Source: Spirochaetales bacterium (GTDB taxonomy: Bacteria > Desulfobacterota_D > UBA1144). Taken from it: a stretch of 26,489 bases of DNA. Each line of letters opens with the position of its first letter. Position 1 is the stretch's first letter. A program made the position numbers and the translations under genes. Under the pieces are notes generated by a model. That model saw only the letters and a list, made by a program, of their open reading frames with translations. It did not search any database and had not been told where the DNA came from. The stretch spans positions 1-26,489 of the forward strand of contig PCAG01000041.1 of assembly GCA_002730475.1 (NCBI GenBank), written 5' to 3'. Below are positions 13,625-22,158 of this stretch, piece by piece.

Positions 13625-14113
13625 GTGGCTTTAGTAGCAATAATAGTTGGTAGCGATTCAGATTTAGATAAAGCTTCTGATGCTTGCACTGTTTTAGATG
13701 AGCTTAACATTCCTTATGAATTAAGGATTGCATCCGCACACAGAACTCCAGAATTAGTTACTGAATATATGAGTGGGATTGAAGAAACAGGCATTGAAGT
13801 AATAATAGCTGCTGCCGGTTGGGCCGCCCATCTGCCCGGGGTTGTTGCATCTTTCACCACGCTTCCCGTTATTGGTGTCCCCATTGACTCTTCTTGCTTG
13901 AATGGCTTAGATTCACTTTTATCAATAGTCCAGATGCCACCTGGTATCCCTGTTGCAACCATGTCTATAGGGAAAGGTGGGGCTAGAAACGCTGGAATTT
14001 ATGCAGCCTCCATCTTATCTATTAAACATCCCGATATTAAGGAATCATTGCAGGGCTTTAGATTAAGATTAAAAGAAAAAGTAAAAAAAGCTGCAGAGAA
14101 ACATAATAAATAA
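13625..14113 (+). CDS. purE: N5-carboxyaminoimidazole ribonucleotide mutase, PurE
   Basis: PurE rearranges N5-CAIR to CAIR in purine synthesis. The 162-residue protein has GSDSDLDKA (9-17), SAHRTPE (37-43) with the catalytic His39, [12 protein letters not shown] (64-75), PVIGVPID and [27 protein letters not shown], all in class I arrangement. The GWAAH form replaces the more common GGAAH but keeps the key histidine. The start is GTG at 13625; no alternative ATG exists before the conserved strand and no Shine-Dalgarno is present. purK, the usual partner of class I PurE, is not in the window. tsaC starts 5 bases after the stop. Confidence 0.94.
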   Translation: MALVAIIVGSDSDLDKASDACTVLDELNIPYELRIASAHRTPELVTEYMSGIEETGIEVIIAAAGWAAHLPGVVASFTTLPVIGVPIDSSCLNGLDSLLSIVQMPPGIPVATMSIGKGGARNAGIYAASILSIKHPDIKESLQGFRLRLKEKVKKAAEKHNK

Positions 14114-14118
14114 ATAAA

Positions 14119-14745
14119 TTGCAAATTTTTAATTCTGGCAAAACAGATTATGCATCATTAGCAATGCTATTAAAAGATGGACAAATCTTTTGCTATCCTA
14201 CCGAAACGCTTTATGGCCTTGGGTGCACCGTAGATAATGAACTAGGGTTAGAAAGGATATATAAAATTAAATCAAGAGAAAAAGAGAAGAAGTTCTCCAT
14301 CCTATTTAAAGATCTTGAAATGATAAGAGAATTTTGCGAGATAGGAAAGATTGAAGAAGATTTAATTATGAATTTTACTCCTGGCCCATTATCAATTTTA
14401 TTACGAACAAGAAATGAAAATCTAGCAAATAAACTACTAATAGGTTTAAATGGCAAAATTAGCTGTAGAGTGTCTTCTCATCCTTTTGTTGCCGGGCTCT
14501 TTAAATCTTTGAATATCCCAATCGTATCTACAAGCGCAAATATTAGTGGTAGCAAGAATATTTTTTCTTTCAAAACCATATATAATACTTTCCATAATCT
14601 AGTGGATATTATTGTTGATGGTGGGGATATTAACGAATCCATGGGTTCTACCATTATTGAAATGGATAAAAATGATATGAAACTCATAAGAGAAGGCGAT
14701 ATTAAAGAGAAAGAGATAACGGTTTTCCTTAATGGCAGAAATTAA
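14119..14745 (+). CDS. tsaC: L-threonylcarbamoyladenylate synthase, Sua5/YciO/YrdC family
   Basis: This family makes threonylcarbamoyl-AMP from threonine, bicarbonate and ATP for the t6A tRNA modification. The 208-residue protein shows LKDGQIFCYPTETLYGLGC (18-36), the KSREKEKKFSILF block (50-62) that corresponds to KxR and the substrate loop, TPGPLSILL, and VSTSANISGS near 136-145. There is no C-terminal Sua5 domain, so it is the short TsaC/YciO form; YciO paralogs may have weaker or different activity. The start is TTG at 14119, 5 bases after the purE stop, without its own Shine-Dalgarno, suggesting coupling. Its last 14 bases overlap the DUF1015 gene. Confidence 0.88.
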   Translation: MQIFNSGKTDYASLAMLLKDGQIFCYPTETLYGLGCTVDNELGLERIYKIKSREKEKKFSILFKDLEMIREFCEIGKIEEDLIMNFTPGPLSILLRTRNENLANKLLIGLNGKISCRVSSHPFVAGLFKSLNIPIVSTSANISGSKNIFSFKTIYNTFHNLVDIIVDGGDINESMGSTIIEMDKNDMKLIREGDIKEKEITVFLNGRN

Positions 14746-15916
14746 ATCTTTTAGAGCACTAAGGTACAATCAAAAGGTAGTTACAAATCTGAGCAATGTA
14801 ATTGCCCCTCCTTATGATGTAATAAGCAAGGACCAGCAAGAAGAACTTTATTCACTAGACGAGCATAATATAATCAAGATTGATTTCAACAAGGCTCCCG
14901 GGGACGATAAATACAAGATTGCGAAAGAAACTTTTGAAGATTGGCAAAAAAGAGAAATCTTAATAGAAGACGAAGAAAATAGTTTATATCCATACTATCA
15001 AAAATTTACCTACAAAGGAAAAGAACATGAAAGAATTGGATTAATTGGGCTTGTTAGACTCCACGAATTTGTAGATAAGATTATTTTGCCACATGAAGAA
15101 ACATTCAGTGGCCCTAAAGCAGATAGGTTGAAACTAATGAAAGCATGTAATGCTAATCTGAGTCCTATATTTGGTGTTTATAATGATCCCAATTTAAAGA
15201 TTCATAATATAATAAGTGACTTCATAAATTCGAACAAACCAATTATTGAAGCTAGATCCTTAGATGAAATAACCAATAAAGTCTGGAAAATATCAGATAA
15301 AGATTTAATTAATAAAATTCAAGATGCCTTTAGTGATAAGCAAATTCTTATTGCTGATGGTCATCACAGATATGAAACTTCATTAAATTTAAAGAGAGAG
15401 CAGGAAACGGCAAAAAATTCCTATGCAATGTTCTACTTGTCTGGATCTAATCAAGAAGGATTATTAATCAATCCTACACATAGAGTACTAAACAATGTTC
15501 AGAATGTAGACAAAATAATTTCGTCAATAAAATCAAATTTTCTAACCAAATCTTTGGAGCATATCAAGGAAGACGAGCTTCTTTCGGACGAGTTTTTTGT
15601 TGTATCAGAAAGCAAAAATCTCTATAAGTGCAAAATCGTGAATGAAGATAAAGAAAAATTTTATGGCATGAGTGTCTATGCGGTTCAAAATAAAATCATT
15701 GATGTATTTGATGACATATATTCGGATATCGCCTTCTTTAAGGGCATTGATGATGCTCAACCTTCAATGGTTCATAACTCAATTGGCTTAATACTGCCCA
15801 AATTTGTTCCAGAAGATATTATGAGGATAGTTCTGGACAACAAGAAGATGCCTCAAAAATCTACTTACTTTTATCCCAAAGTTGCGACAGGGCTATTGTT
15901 TAATAAATTATATTAA
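14732..15916 (+). CDS. DUF1015 family protein
   Basis: A 394-residue protein of the DUF1015 family, cytosolic and of uncertain biochemical role. Diagnostic blocks are EIKSFRALRYNQK (3-15), VIAPPYDVISKDQ (23-35), ILPHEETFSGPKADRLKLMKA near 117-137, LIADGHHRYETSL near 209-221, and the end MPQKSTYFYPKVATGLLFNKL. The family is widespread in Firmicutes, Desulfobacterota and others, often near serine or central metabolism genes; here it overlaps tsaC by 14 bases and precedes lepA by 28, so it belongs to the purE-tsaC run. The ADGHHRYE motif suggests a catalytic or metal-binding His cluster (inference). Confidence 0.88.
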   Translation: MAEIKSFRALRYNQKVVTNLSNVIAPPYDVISKDQQEELYSLDEHNIIKIDFNKAPGDDKYKIAKETFEDWQKREILIEDEENSLYPYYQKFTYKGKEHERIGLIGLVRLHEFVDKIILPHEETFSGPKADRLKLMKACNANLSPIFGVYNDPNLKIHNIISDFINSNKPIIEARSLDEITNKVWKISDKDLINKIQDAFSDKQILIADGHHRYETSLNLKREQETAKNSYAMFYLSGSNQEGLLINPTHRVLNNVQNVDKIISSIKSNFLTKSLEHIKEDELLSDEFFVVSESKNLYKCKIVNEDKEKFYGMSVYAVQNKIIDVFDDIYSDIAFFKGIDDAQPSMVHNSIGLILPKFVPEDIMRIVLDNKKMPQKSTYFYPKVATGLLFNKLY

Positions 15917-15930
15917 TTTTTTAATTCATT

Positions 15931-15936
15931 TATAAT
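15931..15936 (+). promoter_or_regulatory. TATAAT -10 element directly before lepA
   Basis: A consensus TATAAT lies 8 bases before the lepA ATG, predicting a transcript that starts within a couple of bases of the start codon. There is no Shine-Dalgarno and no clear -35 (the best 17-base-spaced hexamer is TTATAT). Confidence 0.4.
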
Positions 15937-15944
15937 TCAATCAG

Positions 15945-17741
15945 ATGAACAAAGACAACATAAGAAATTTTTGCATTATAGCTCATATAGATCATGGAAA
16001 GTCGACACTGGCCGACAGGATACTAGAAATCACCAAATCAGTAACAAAAAGAGATATGACTAATCAATTCTTGGACAATATGGACATAGAAAGAGAGAGA
16101 GGTATAACTATAAAATCTCAGTCCGTAAGAATTAATTACTTGTTAGACAATAAAAACTATATTTTTAATCTAATTGACACTCCTGGTCATGTAGATTTTA
16201 GCTATGAAGTTTCAAGAAGCTTAATGGCATGCGAAGGAGTATTGCTTGTAGTAGATGCAACACAGGGCGTTGAGGCTCAAACCTTAGCCCATGCTTTTCT
16301 TGCAGCCGATATGGGTTTAGAGATAATTCCTGTAATAAATAAAATAGATCTTCCTGCATCTGATCCAGAAAGAGTTTGTAAGGAAATAGAAAGCTCAATA
16401 GGAATTGACTGCAGTAATGCAATTCTTGTAAGCGCAAAAACTGGTGAAGGTGTTGGAGATATTCTTAAGGAGGTAATTAAAAGAATACCTCCACCAAGAA
16501 AGACGGAAGTTGATAGCCTGAGAGCGCTAATAATAGATAGTTGGTTTGATTCTTATTTGGGAGTCGTCCTTCTTGTTAGAATATTTGATAACGAAATTAA
16601 AGTAGGAGAGAAGATTAGGTTAATTTCTACCGACAGAGATTACGAGGTTAGAAACTTAGGAATCTTTAATCCCAAACCAACGAATGTTCCCAAATTGAGT
16701 TCAGGAGAAGTTGGCTTTATTACTGCATCAATAAAACAAATAAGTGATGCTAAAGTAGGGGACACAATTACACTTAGCAGTAAAGCTGCCAATACTGCCC
16801 TCAAGGGCTTTAAGGATATAAAACCTATGGTTTTTTGTGGACTATATCCTATTGACCCTAATTTTTATGAACAACTAAAAGAATCTCTTGAAAAAATTAG
16901 TCTTAATGATTCTTCCATAAAATATGAGCCTGAGACTTCTGCCGCATTAGGTTTCGGCTTTAGGTGTGGATTTTTGGGATTACTGCATATGGAAATAATA
17001 AAAGAAAGATTAGAAAGAGAATTCAATTTAGCTTTGATTGCAACGTCGCCAACAGTGGTTTACGAAGTGTTTAAAACAAATGAAGAAAGGATAATCGTGG
17101 ACAATCCTAGCTTGCTTCCCGATAGAAGTAATATCGAATCTATCATTGAACCTTTTGTTGATATCAGCCTACATACGCCAAAGAAATTTTTAGGTGGTCT
17201 TCTTGAGTTATGTGAATCAAGAAGAGGGGTTCAGAAAAATATAACTTTTATATCTGAAGAAAGATTAATTTTAGAATACGAGTTGCCTTTGTCTGAAATG
17301 ATTTATGATTTTTACAACAAAGTTAAATCGATTACAAAGGGATATTGCTCTATGGATTACGAACCAAGTAAATCAAGAGAGTCCGACTTAATAAAGCTCG
17401 ATATATTAATAAATGGGGAAATCGTTGATGCATTGTCTTTAATAATGCACAGAAAGAATTCCTACCATAGAGGAAGAGGCCTTGCTGAAAAACTAAAAGA
17501 AATAATACCACGACAACAATTTGAAGTGGCTATTCAAGCTGCTATAGGCTCGAAAATTATTGCTAGAGAAACTGTAAAGGCATTTCGTAAAGATGTTACT
17601 GCCAAATTGTATGGTGGAGACGTAACGAGAAAGAACAAACTCTTGGATAAACAAAAAGCCGGAAAGAAAAGAATGAAAAATGTTGGCAGTGTCGAGATAC
17701 CTCAAGAAGCATTTATGGCTGTACTATCATCTAAAGAATGA
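15945..17741 (+). CDS. lepA: Elongation factor 4 (LepA)
   Basis: LepA is a ribosome-associated translational GTPase that affects initiation or back-translocation under stress. The 598-residue protein has G1 AHIDHGKST (13-21), switch I RGITIKSQ, G3 DTPGHVDFSYEV, G4 NKIDLP and the SAKTGEGV G5. Domains II, III and V follow, with ALGFGFRCGFLGLLHMEII and the LepA-specific C-terminal domain with KRKNVGSVEIP-like residues near the end (KKRMKNVGSVEIPQEAF). Length is exactly typical. The ATG at 15945 fits the conserved N-terminus (NIRNFCIIAHIDHGK). No ribosome site precedes it. It ends 6 bases from the convergent ThDP-enzyme gene. Confidence 0.97.
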   Translation: MNKDNIRNFCIIAHIDHGKSTLADRILEITKSVTKRDMTNQFLDNMDIERERGITIKSQSVRINYLLDNKNYIFNLIDTPGHVDFSYEVSRSLMACEGVLLVVDATQGVEAQTLAHAFLAADMGLEIIPVINKIDLPASDPERVCKEIESSIGIDCSNAILVSAKTGEGVGDILKEVIKRIPPPRKTEVDSLRALIIDSWFDSYLGVVLLVRIFDNEIKVGEKIRLISTDRDYEVRNLGIFNPKPTNVPKLSSGEVGFITASIKQISDAKVGDTITLSSKAANTALKGFKDIKPMVFCGLYPIDPNFYEQLKESLEKISLNDSSIKYEPETSAALGFGFRCGFLGLLHMEIIKERLEREFNLALIATSPTVVYEVFKTNEERIIVDNPSLLPDRSNIESIIEPFVDISLHTPKKFLGGLLELCESRRGVQKNITFISEERLILEYELPLSEMIYDFYNKVKSITKGYCSMDYEPSKSRESDLIKLDILINGEIVDALSLIMHRKNSYHRGRGLAEKLKEIIPRQQFEVAIQAAIGSKIIARETVKAFRKDVTAKLYGGDVTRKNKLLDKQKAGKKRMKNVGSVEIPQEAFMAVLSSKE

Positions 17742-17747
17742 ATATAT

Positions 17748-19445
17748 CTAACCTTTTTCTTTTGGTGTCATCATAGCAGTAATTGCTAAACAAGCAGCAC
17801 TCGTAGCATCAGGATTAGTAACAACATTAATTAATGAAGGCAAACCAGAACTACATGCTCTTTCTATAGCTGGTGACAACTCATCTGCTTCGGTCACCAT
17901 TTCTCCGTATCCTCCCATCGCTTTTACGATTTCATGGTAATTAATAAATGGAAGTTCGTGTCCCGCTGGAGTATTATCTCGACCATAATTGAGCCAATGT
18001 TGGTGTTTCGTCATCCCCCAAGACTGATCGTTACAAACTATAGATACAAAAGGTATTTTGTGCTTAACGGCAGTTTCAAATTCCATGAGATTCATCCCTA
18101 TGGCTCCATCACCACTAATTAGTGCAACTTGTCTTTCTGGGAAAGCAACTTTGCTGCCTATAGCAAAAGGTACTCCTACCCCCATACATCCCAGCGGTCC
18201 TCCTTTTACATAGAAGCCTCCTTTGGATACTTGATAAACGGAATCAGTCCAAGCTTGGGTATCACCTCCATCAATACAGAGCATCGTGTCTTCACCTAAA
18301 ACATCTTCTATAGATTTAACGACCCTAAGAACATGCAGGGGTTTCGTGTCACTATTTTTTAGCTTTGTTACAGCTTTCCATTCAGTATTCTTCCATTTTA
18401 TACAAGTATTCATCCATTCCGAGAAAGCATCTTCAACAAGAGACTCATGAACGAATCTGTCATTAACCTTAGTTAAAGCTTTATCAATATCAGAAACGAT
18501 AGGAAGATGGGCTGGTATGTTTCGCCCTATTTCTTCAGGCTCAATATCTACTTGTATGATTTTTGCGCTTGGATTAAATGTCCTACCCCAACCTATATAT
18601 AAACTTAATCTAACCCCCAGCAATATAATTAAATCGGCTTCAGAAGTAATTTTTTTAAAACCATTTAAAGCTGAAGGGCTAGCTTGTCCTAAGCAATTTT
18701 TGTGTTTATCTGATACTATGCCTCGACCAAAATTAAGAGTAAATATTGGTATATTTAGTCGGTTAACAAATTCCTCTAGTGTATCAGAAGCTCCAGAATA
18801 CCAAGAACCACTTCCAGCTATGACAACTGGCCTAGAGGATTTCTTAATCATTTCTACAAATTTCTGTACGTCTAAATCGTTAATCTCAGGATTTGAGGGG
18901 ATTGCAGATTGAGACCTATCAAGCTCTTTACTATCAATTTTCTCATAAAGAACTTCATGAGGAAATCCTAAATAAACAGGTCCTGGTCTTCCAGAACAAG
19001 CCATTTTGTAAGCATGGGCTGTATATTCGGCTAATCTTTTAGTGTCGTATACGGTCTTGGCCCATTTAGTTATAGGGCGAACCATCGATTCTTGATCTAT
19101 ATCCTGCAGGGGCAACCTATCCATTTCTTCAATGCCTGCTTTTCCAGACAAGAATATACAAGGAGAATTCGACAAGAAAGCTCCGGACATTCCAGTGATT
19201 ACATTTGTTAGTCCTGGTCCCGCGGTAACCAAACAAACGCCTGGGGACTTAGTTACTCTTCCATATGCATCTGCAGCCATCGATGCGCCTTGCTCGTGAT
19301 GAGTATCGATCAATCTTATACCCATTTCTTTGCAAGCATTGTAAATTGGGTTAACATGGCCTCCCGCTAATGTAAAAATATCTCTTACGCCCAAATCTCG
19401 TAAGGTATTCACAATTGCAAATCCGCCATCAATTTTATTATTCAT
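17748..19445 (-). CDS. ThDP-dependent enzyme, acetolactate synthase large-subunit-like
   Basis: A 565-residue thiamine-diphosphate enzyme of the acetolactate synthase/benzoylformate decarboxylase/2-hydroxyacyl-CoA lyase group. The catalytic Glu51 lies in HHEQGASMAADAYGR; the central domain has PVVIAGSGSWYSGA; the ThDP-Mg motif runs from GDG (445) to N472 (NDQSWGM). I start it at ATG 19445, where MNNKIDGGFAIVNTL aligns with the family, not at the longer hydrophobic extension upstream, which crosses the promoter region. No ilvN or ilvC is nearby, so branched-chain amino acid synthesis is not supported by context; a catabolic or carboligating role is equally likely. It is divergent from the nitrilase group with about 70 bases between the start codons, hence possibly coregulated. 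Confidence 0.85.
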   Translation of the reverse strand: MNNKIDGGFAIVNTLRDLGVRDIFTLAGGHVNPIYNACKEMGIRLIDTHHEQGASMAADAYGRVTKSPGVCLVTAGPGLTNVITGMSGAFLSNSPCIFLSGKAGIEEMDRLPLQDIDQESMVRPITKWAKTVYDTKRLAEYTAHAYKMACSGRPGPVYLGFPHEVLYEKIDSKELDRSQSAIPSNPEINDLDVQKFVEMIKKSSRPVVIAGSGSWYSGASDTLEEFVNRLNIPIFTLNFGRGIVSDKHKNCLGQASPSALNGFKKITSEADLIILLGVRLSLYIGWGRTFNPSAKIIQVDIEPEEIGRNIPAHLPIVSDIDKALTKVNDRFVHESLVEDAFSEWMNTCIKWKNTEWKAVTKLKNSDTKPLHVLRVVKSIEDVLGEDTMLCIDGGDTQAWTDSVYQVSKGGFYVKGGPLGCMGVGVPFAIGSKVAFPERQVALISGDGAIGMNLMEFETAVKHKIPFVSIVCNDQSWGMTKHQHWLNYGRDNTPAGHELPFINYHEIVKAMGGYGEMVTEADELSPAIERACSSGLPSLINVVTNPDATSAACLAITAMMTPKEKG

Positions 19446-19464
19446 ATGCTTTAACTCAATTAAC

Positions 19465-19475
19465 AGTATAATATA
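19465..19475. promoter_or_regulatory. Overlapping divergent -10 elements, ThDP enzyme and nitrilase group
   Basis: TATAAT reads rightward at 19467-19472 (start near 19479, 38-base leader with GAGGGGG before ATG 19517). On the other strand TATACT (19470-19465) and TATATT (19475-19470) overlap it and would start the ThDP gene 13-18 bases before its ATG. No convincing -35 was found. Confidence 0.4.
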
Positions 19476-19516
19476 AATTACATACAAAAAAATTACTTGA
19501 GGGGGCAACAAAAAAA

Positions 19517-19960
19517 ATGACAGAGGAAGAGAAAAGTAAACCTGAACAAGGTTCTCCTGAAGAGGGAGTCACAGAGCCAACTCCTGAGGATGCGCTTAAT
19601 GCTATAAGGGCATCTATAGCAAATGCATTCAATTTAGGACTACAAAGTCAGCCCAAACAACCGACTGATACAACGGCAGATTTAATTAAAGGGCTTCAAG
19701 AAATCATAAGTGGCCAACTCAAACAAGCATACGGGAAAGATGTATCAGAAGATTTTATAAGGGCTAATGCAGAATTTTTTGTTCAGATAGCAGCCGTAGG
19801 ATACATAATCCCCCGAATTTGTGCTCACGATAAGGATTTTCAAGCCAGGCTTTTTCAGTTAATAGAGGACAGAGTCTTAGAAACTCAAAAACAAGCTGCA
19901 GAAAAAAGCCAAGGCGAACAAGGTTCAATCATCCACGAAGATAAAAAAATTATAGTTTGA
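19517..19960 (+). CDS. Unknown acidic protein upstream of nitrilase
   Basis: A 147-residue protein that I do not recognise. The first 24 residues are Glu/Pro/Thr-rich and probably disordered. The middle has TPEDALNAIRASIANAFNLGLQSQ and LIKGLQEIISGQLKQAYGKDVSEDFIRANAEFFVQIAAVGYIIPRI, predicted mostly helical, with a hydrophobic stretch (FFVQIAAVGYIIP, about 89-101) too short and mixed to be a clear membrane span. The tail is charged and Gln-rich. GAGGGGG lies about 11 bases before the ATG. It is followed by the nitrilase after 19 bases on the same strand, so it is probably in the same operon. It may be an accessory or scaffold protein, but no function can be assigned. Confidence 0.75.
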   Translation: MTEEEKSKPEQGSPEEGVTEPTPEDALNAIRASIANAFNLGLQSQPKQPTDTTADLIKGLQEIISGQLKQAYGKDVSEDFIRANAEFFVQIAAVGYIIPRICAHDKDFQARLFQLIEDRVLETQKQAAEKSQGEQGSIIHEDKKIIV

Positions 19961-19979
19961 TAATGCCAAAGGAAATTTA

Positions 19980-21110
19980 ATGAAAAAAATTCTGGGGGGG
20001 AAAGATAAGGTAAGAATTGGTGCCGCACAGGCTTCCCCTTTTTTCTTCGATAAAGATAAAACCCTCTCAAAGGCTTGTGACTTAATAAAAGAGGCGGCCG
20101 AACTCGAATGTAACATTATTAGTTTTCCAGAAGTTTTTATATCCGGCTATCCCGCCTTCTTTACATTAGGTTACGATTCAAATCCAAAGTTGTGGACGGA
20201 GTATTTGATTGCACTACAGAGAAGTTCTTTGGTGATTACAGGAGAAGAAATAGACGTCCTAAAAAGAGCCGCCAAGGACAACAATATCATAGTCGTAATG
20301 GGAATAAATGAATTAGATGGTACTCCGGGTTCGCAAACCATCTTTAATTCTCTTCTTTTTATTGATAATCACGGAGAGCTACTTGGTTCTCATAGAAAAC
20401 TTGTTCCAACATATAGCGAGAGAATTTATTGGGGTAACGGAGATGGATCCGATTTGCAAGTCTATGACACCGAATATGGAAGGATTAGTGGCTTGATTTG
20501 TTGGGAGAACCATATGACATCCATTAGATCTTATTTGATGACAAAAGGTTTTGAAATTCATATATGTGTATGGCCTGGAAATTGGAAAAGAGGTGAAGAC
20601 AAATTGCTTGATGCCGATACAAGTATGGAAAATAATTCTTGCAATATCCAACCATTTTGCAAGGTTAATTCGTTTGAGTCTGGAGCATTTACTCTTTCTG
20701 TGAGTGGGATTCTCACCAAAAACTCTTTTAAAAAGAGTTTAGAAAAATTTAGAGATAGCGAACATATGAACTACGCTTGGTCTAAAGGAGGGTCTTTAAT
20801 AACCAATCCCGCCGGTAGAGTTCTGAATGGTCCTTTGTTTGATGAAGAAGGAATAGTATATGCTGATTGTTACCCAGAACAAATAATGGCATCAAAAGCT
20901 ATTTTTGATCATCTTGGTCATTACTCAAGACCTGATTTGATTAATGTTAATTACAATACAAGCGGAAATAAGTATAACGCTAACATGGACACAATCGTTA
21001 ATGATTTACTTGATAATAAAAAAAAGATTAAAGAAATCTCAGAAAAAAATGCTATAGACGAAAAGATTTTAGAAGCAATAATTTCGGAGCTCGCAATTAC
21101 AACCAAATGA
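19980..21110 (+). CDS. Nitrilase family carbon-nitrogen hydrolase
   Basis: A 376-residue enzyme of the nitrilase branch of the C-N hydrolase superfamily. The triad is visible: Glu51 (ISFPEVFISGYP), Lys140 (GSHRKLVPTYSERIYWGNGDG) and Cys174 (GLICWENHM), plus the second conserved Glu147. The CWENHM signature and the RKLxPTxxER block are typical of true nitrilases and cyanide hydratases rather than amidases, so the likely reaction is R-CN to R-COOH plus ammonia. Length is within the usual 320-380. AAGGAAA lies about 5 bases before the ATG. Its stop overlaps the ATG of the next gene (ATGA). The natural nitrile substrate is unknown. Confidence 0.9.
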   Translation: MKKILGGKDKVRIGAAQASPFFFDKDKTLSKACDLIKEAAELECNIISFPEVFISGYPAFFTLGYDSNPKLWTEYLIALQRSSLVITGEEIDVLKRAAKDNNIIVVMGINELDGTPGSQTIFNSLLFIDNHGELLGSHRKLVPTYSERIYWGNGDGSDLQVYDTEYGRISGLICWENHMTSIRSYLMTKGFEIHICVWPGNWKRGEDKLLDADTSMENNSCNIQPFCKVNSFESGAFTLSVSGILTKNSFKKSLEKFRDSEHMNYAWSKGGSLITNPAGRVLNGPLFDEEGIVYADCYPEQIMASKAIFDHLGHYSRPDLINVNYNTSGNKYNANMDTIVNDLLDNKKKIKEISEKNAIDEKILEAIISELAITTK

Positions 21111-22087
21111 GGACTCTCGTAACAGGAGCAACCGGCTATATTGGCCCTTTTCTTGTAAACAAACTCAAAGCAGATGGTCACCAAGTTAGTATCCTAGTTA
21201 GAAAAAAAGATGATTTTGATAGATTAAACTCTGAAGGGTTTAATTGTATTCTTGGGGATCTAACCAACAAGGAATCACTAAAGGGAATGTTAAATGATAT
21301 AGAAGTTCTATTCCATCTAGCTAACATAGCTTCGTGGTGGCTTCCAAGAAAACAGGATTATTATGATATCAATGTCACTGGAACGATTAACCTTCTAGAA
21401 GAAGCAAAAAACTCAAATTTAGAAAAAATAATTTATACCAGTAGTATCGCTGCGATAAGACAACCAAAAGGAATTGTCGCCACAGAAGATTCCGTGCATC
21501 AGGGTGATTTTGAGAGTGATTATAGCAAATCAAAATATTTAGTAGAGAAAGAAATAGATAAGTATAAAAATCTTGGTCTACCAATTGTAACTTTAAATCC
21601 TGGTGTTGTTACTGGACCTCGTGACTTTAAAACATTTGGGAAAACTCTTATCGGAATTTCAAATGGGAAAATTAAATCTAAATTTTTTCCTGAATCCTAT
21701 GTTCCATTAGTATATATAGATGATGTTATAGATATTCTGACAAGAGCTCTTGACATAGAGCCTGGTAAAAAATATGTTGTTGTTGGAGAGAACATTAAGA
21801 TTGGAGATATCTTTGATAAAGTTTGTGAAATTCTAGGCAAAGAGAAAATCAATAGAATCACTCCGGATATTTCTTTACGAATGTTGGCATATTTTTCAGA
21901 ATTCATATCCTTTTTTACTAAAAAAAGACCCTTTCTCGCTATCGACGGATTAAAGGCTATAGAAATCGGAGCAATGGCTAGTGCACAAAAATCTATCGAT
22001 GAATTAGGCTTCAAGTATCTTAACGCAGATCAAATTTTGACCAAGAGTATAGAGTGGTATAAAAAAAATAATTATATCAATGATTAA
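21107..22087 (+). CDS. NAD(P)-dependent epimerase/reductase, extended SDR family
   Basis: A 326-residue extended short-chain dehydrogenase/reductase. The nucleotide loop GATGYIG (7-13) follows a beta strand; the acidic position GDLTN (50-54), HLANIASWW, the TSS motif (111-113) and the catalytic Y139-x3-K143 (YSKSK) are all present, then NPGVVTGPRD (about 159-168). It resembles dihydroflavonol-reductase-like and hopanoid-associated sugar epimerases, but the substrate cannot be read. It overlaps the nitrilase by 4 bases (ATGA), so the two are translationally coupled and may act on related compounds (inference). A weak hairpin covers its stop codon. Confidence 0.9.
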   Translation: MRTLVTGATGYIGPFLVNKLKADGHQVSILVRKKDDFDRLNSEGFNCILGDLTNKESLKGMLNDIEVLFHLANIASWWLPRKQDYYDINVTGTINLLEEAKNSNLEKIIYTSSIAAIRQPKGIVATEDSVHQGDFESDYSKSKYLVEKEIDKYKNLGLPIVTLNPGVVTGPRDFKTFGKTLIGISNGKIKSKFFPESYVPLVYIDDVIDILTRALDIEPGKKYVVVGENIKIGDIFDKVCEILGKEKINRITPDISLRMLAYFSEFISFFTKKRPFLAIDGLKAIEIGAMASAQKSIDELGFKYLNADQILTKSIEWYKKNNYIND

Positions 22088-22105
22088 AGGTACTTAGGTC
22101 CCTTT
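22086..22105 (+). terminator. Weak hairpin at the end of the nitrilase/SDR operon
   Basis: AAAGG (22086-22090) pairs with CCTTT (22101-22105), with a further AC/GT pair after one mismatch, a short loop and the downstream bases CTC. The stem is short and lacks a proper T tract, so it could be a weak terminator or chance. Confidence 0.25.
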
Positions 22106-22120
22106 CTCAAAATTTCAGAT

Positions 22121-22149
22121 TTGACATCTTTTTTATCATTATTTAAATT
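22121..22149 (+). promoter_or_regulatory. Sigma-70 type promoter for the topoisomerase gene
   Basis: A perfect TTGACA (22121-22126) and TAAATT (22144-22149) are separated by 17 bases. The predicted start near 22156 is only 3 bases before the ATG at 22159. This is the best -35 in the window, and it implies an almost leaderless mRNA. Confidence 0.7.
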
Positions 22150-22158
22150 TGCGTTTCT

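Noticed and set aside
19446..19511. Hydrophobic N-terminal extension of the ThDP enzyme
   Set aside because: It spans the divergent promoter region and is absent from the family; ATG 19445 fits the conserved start.
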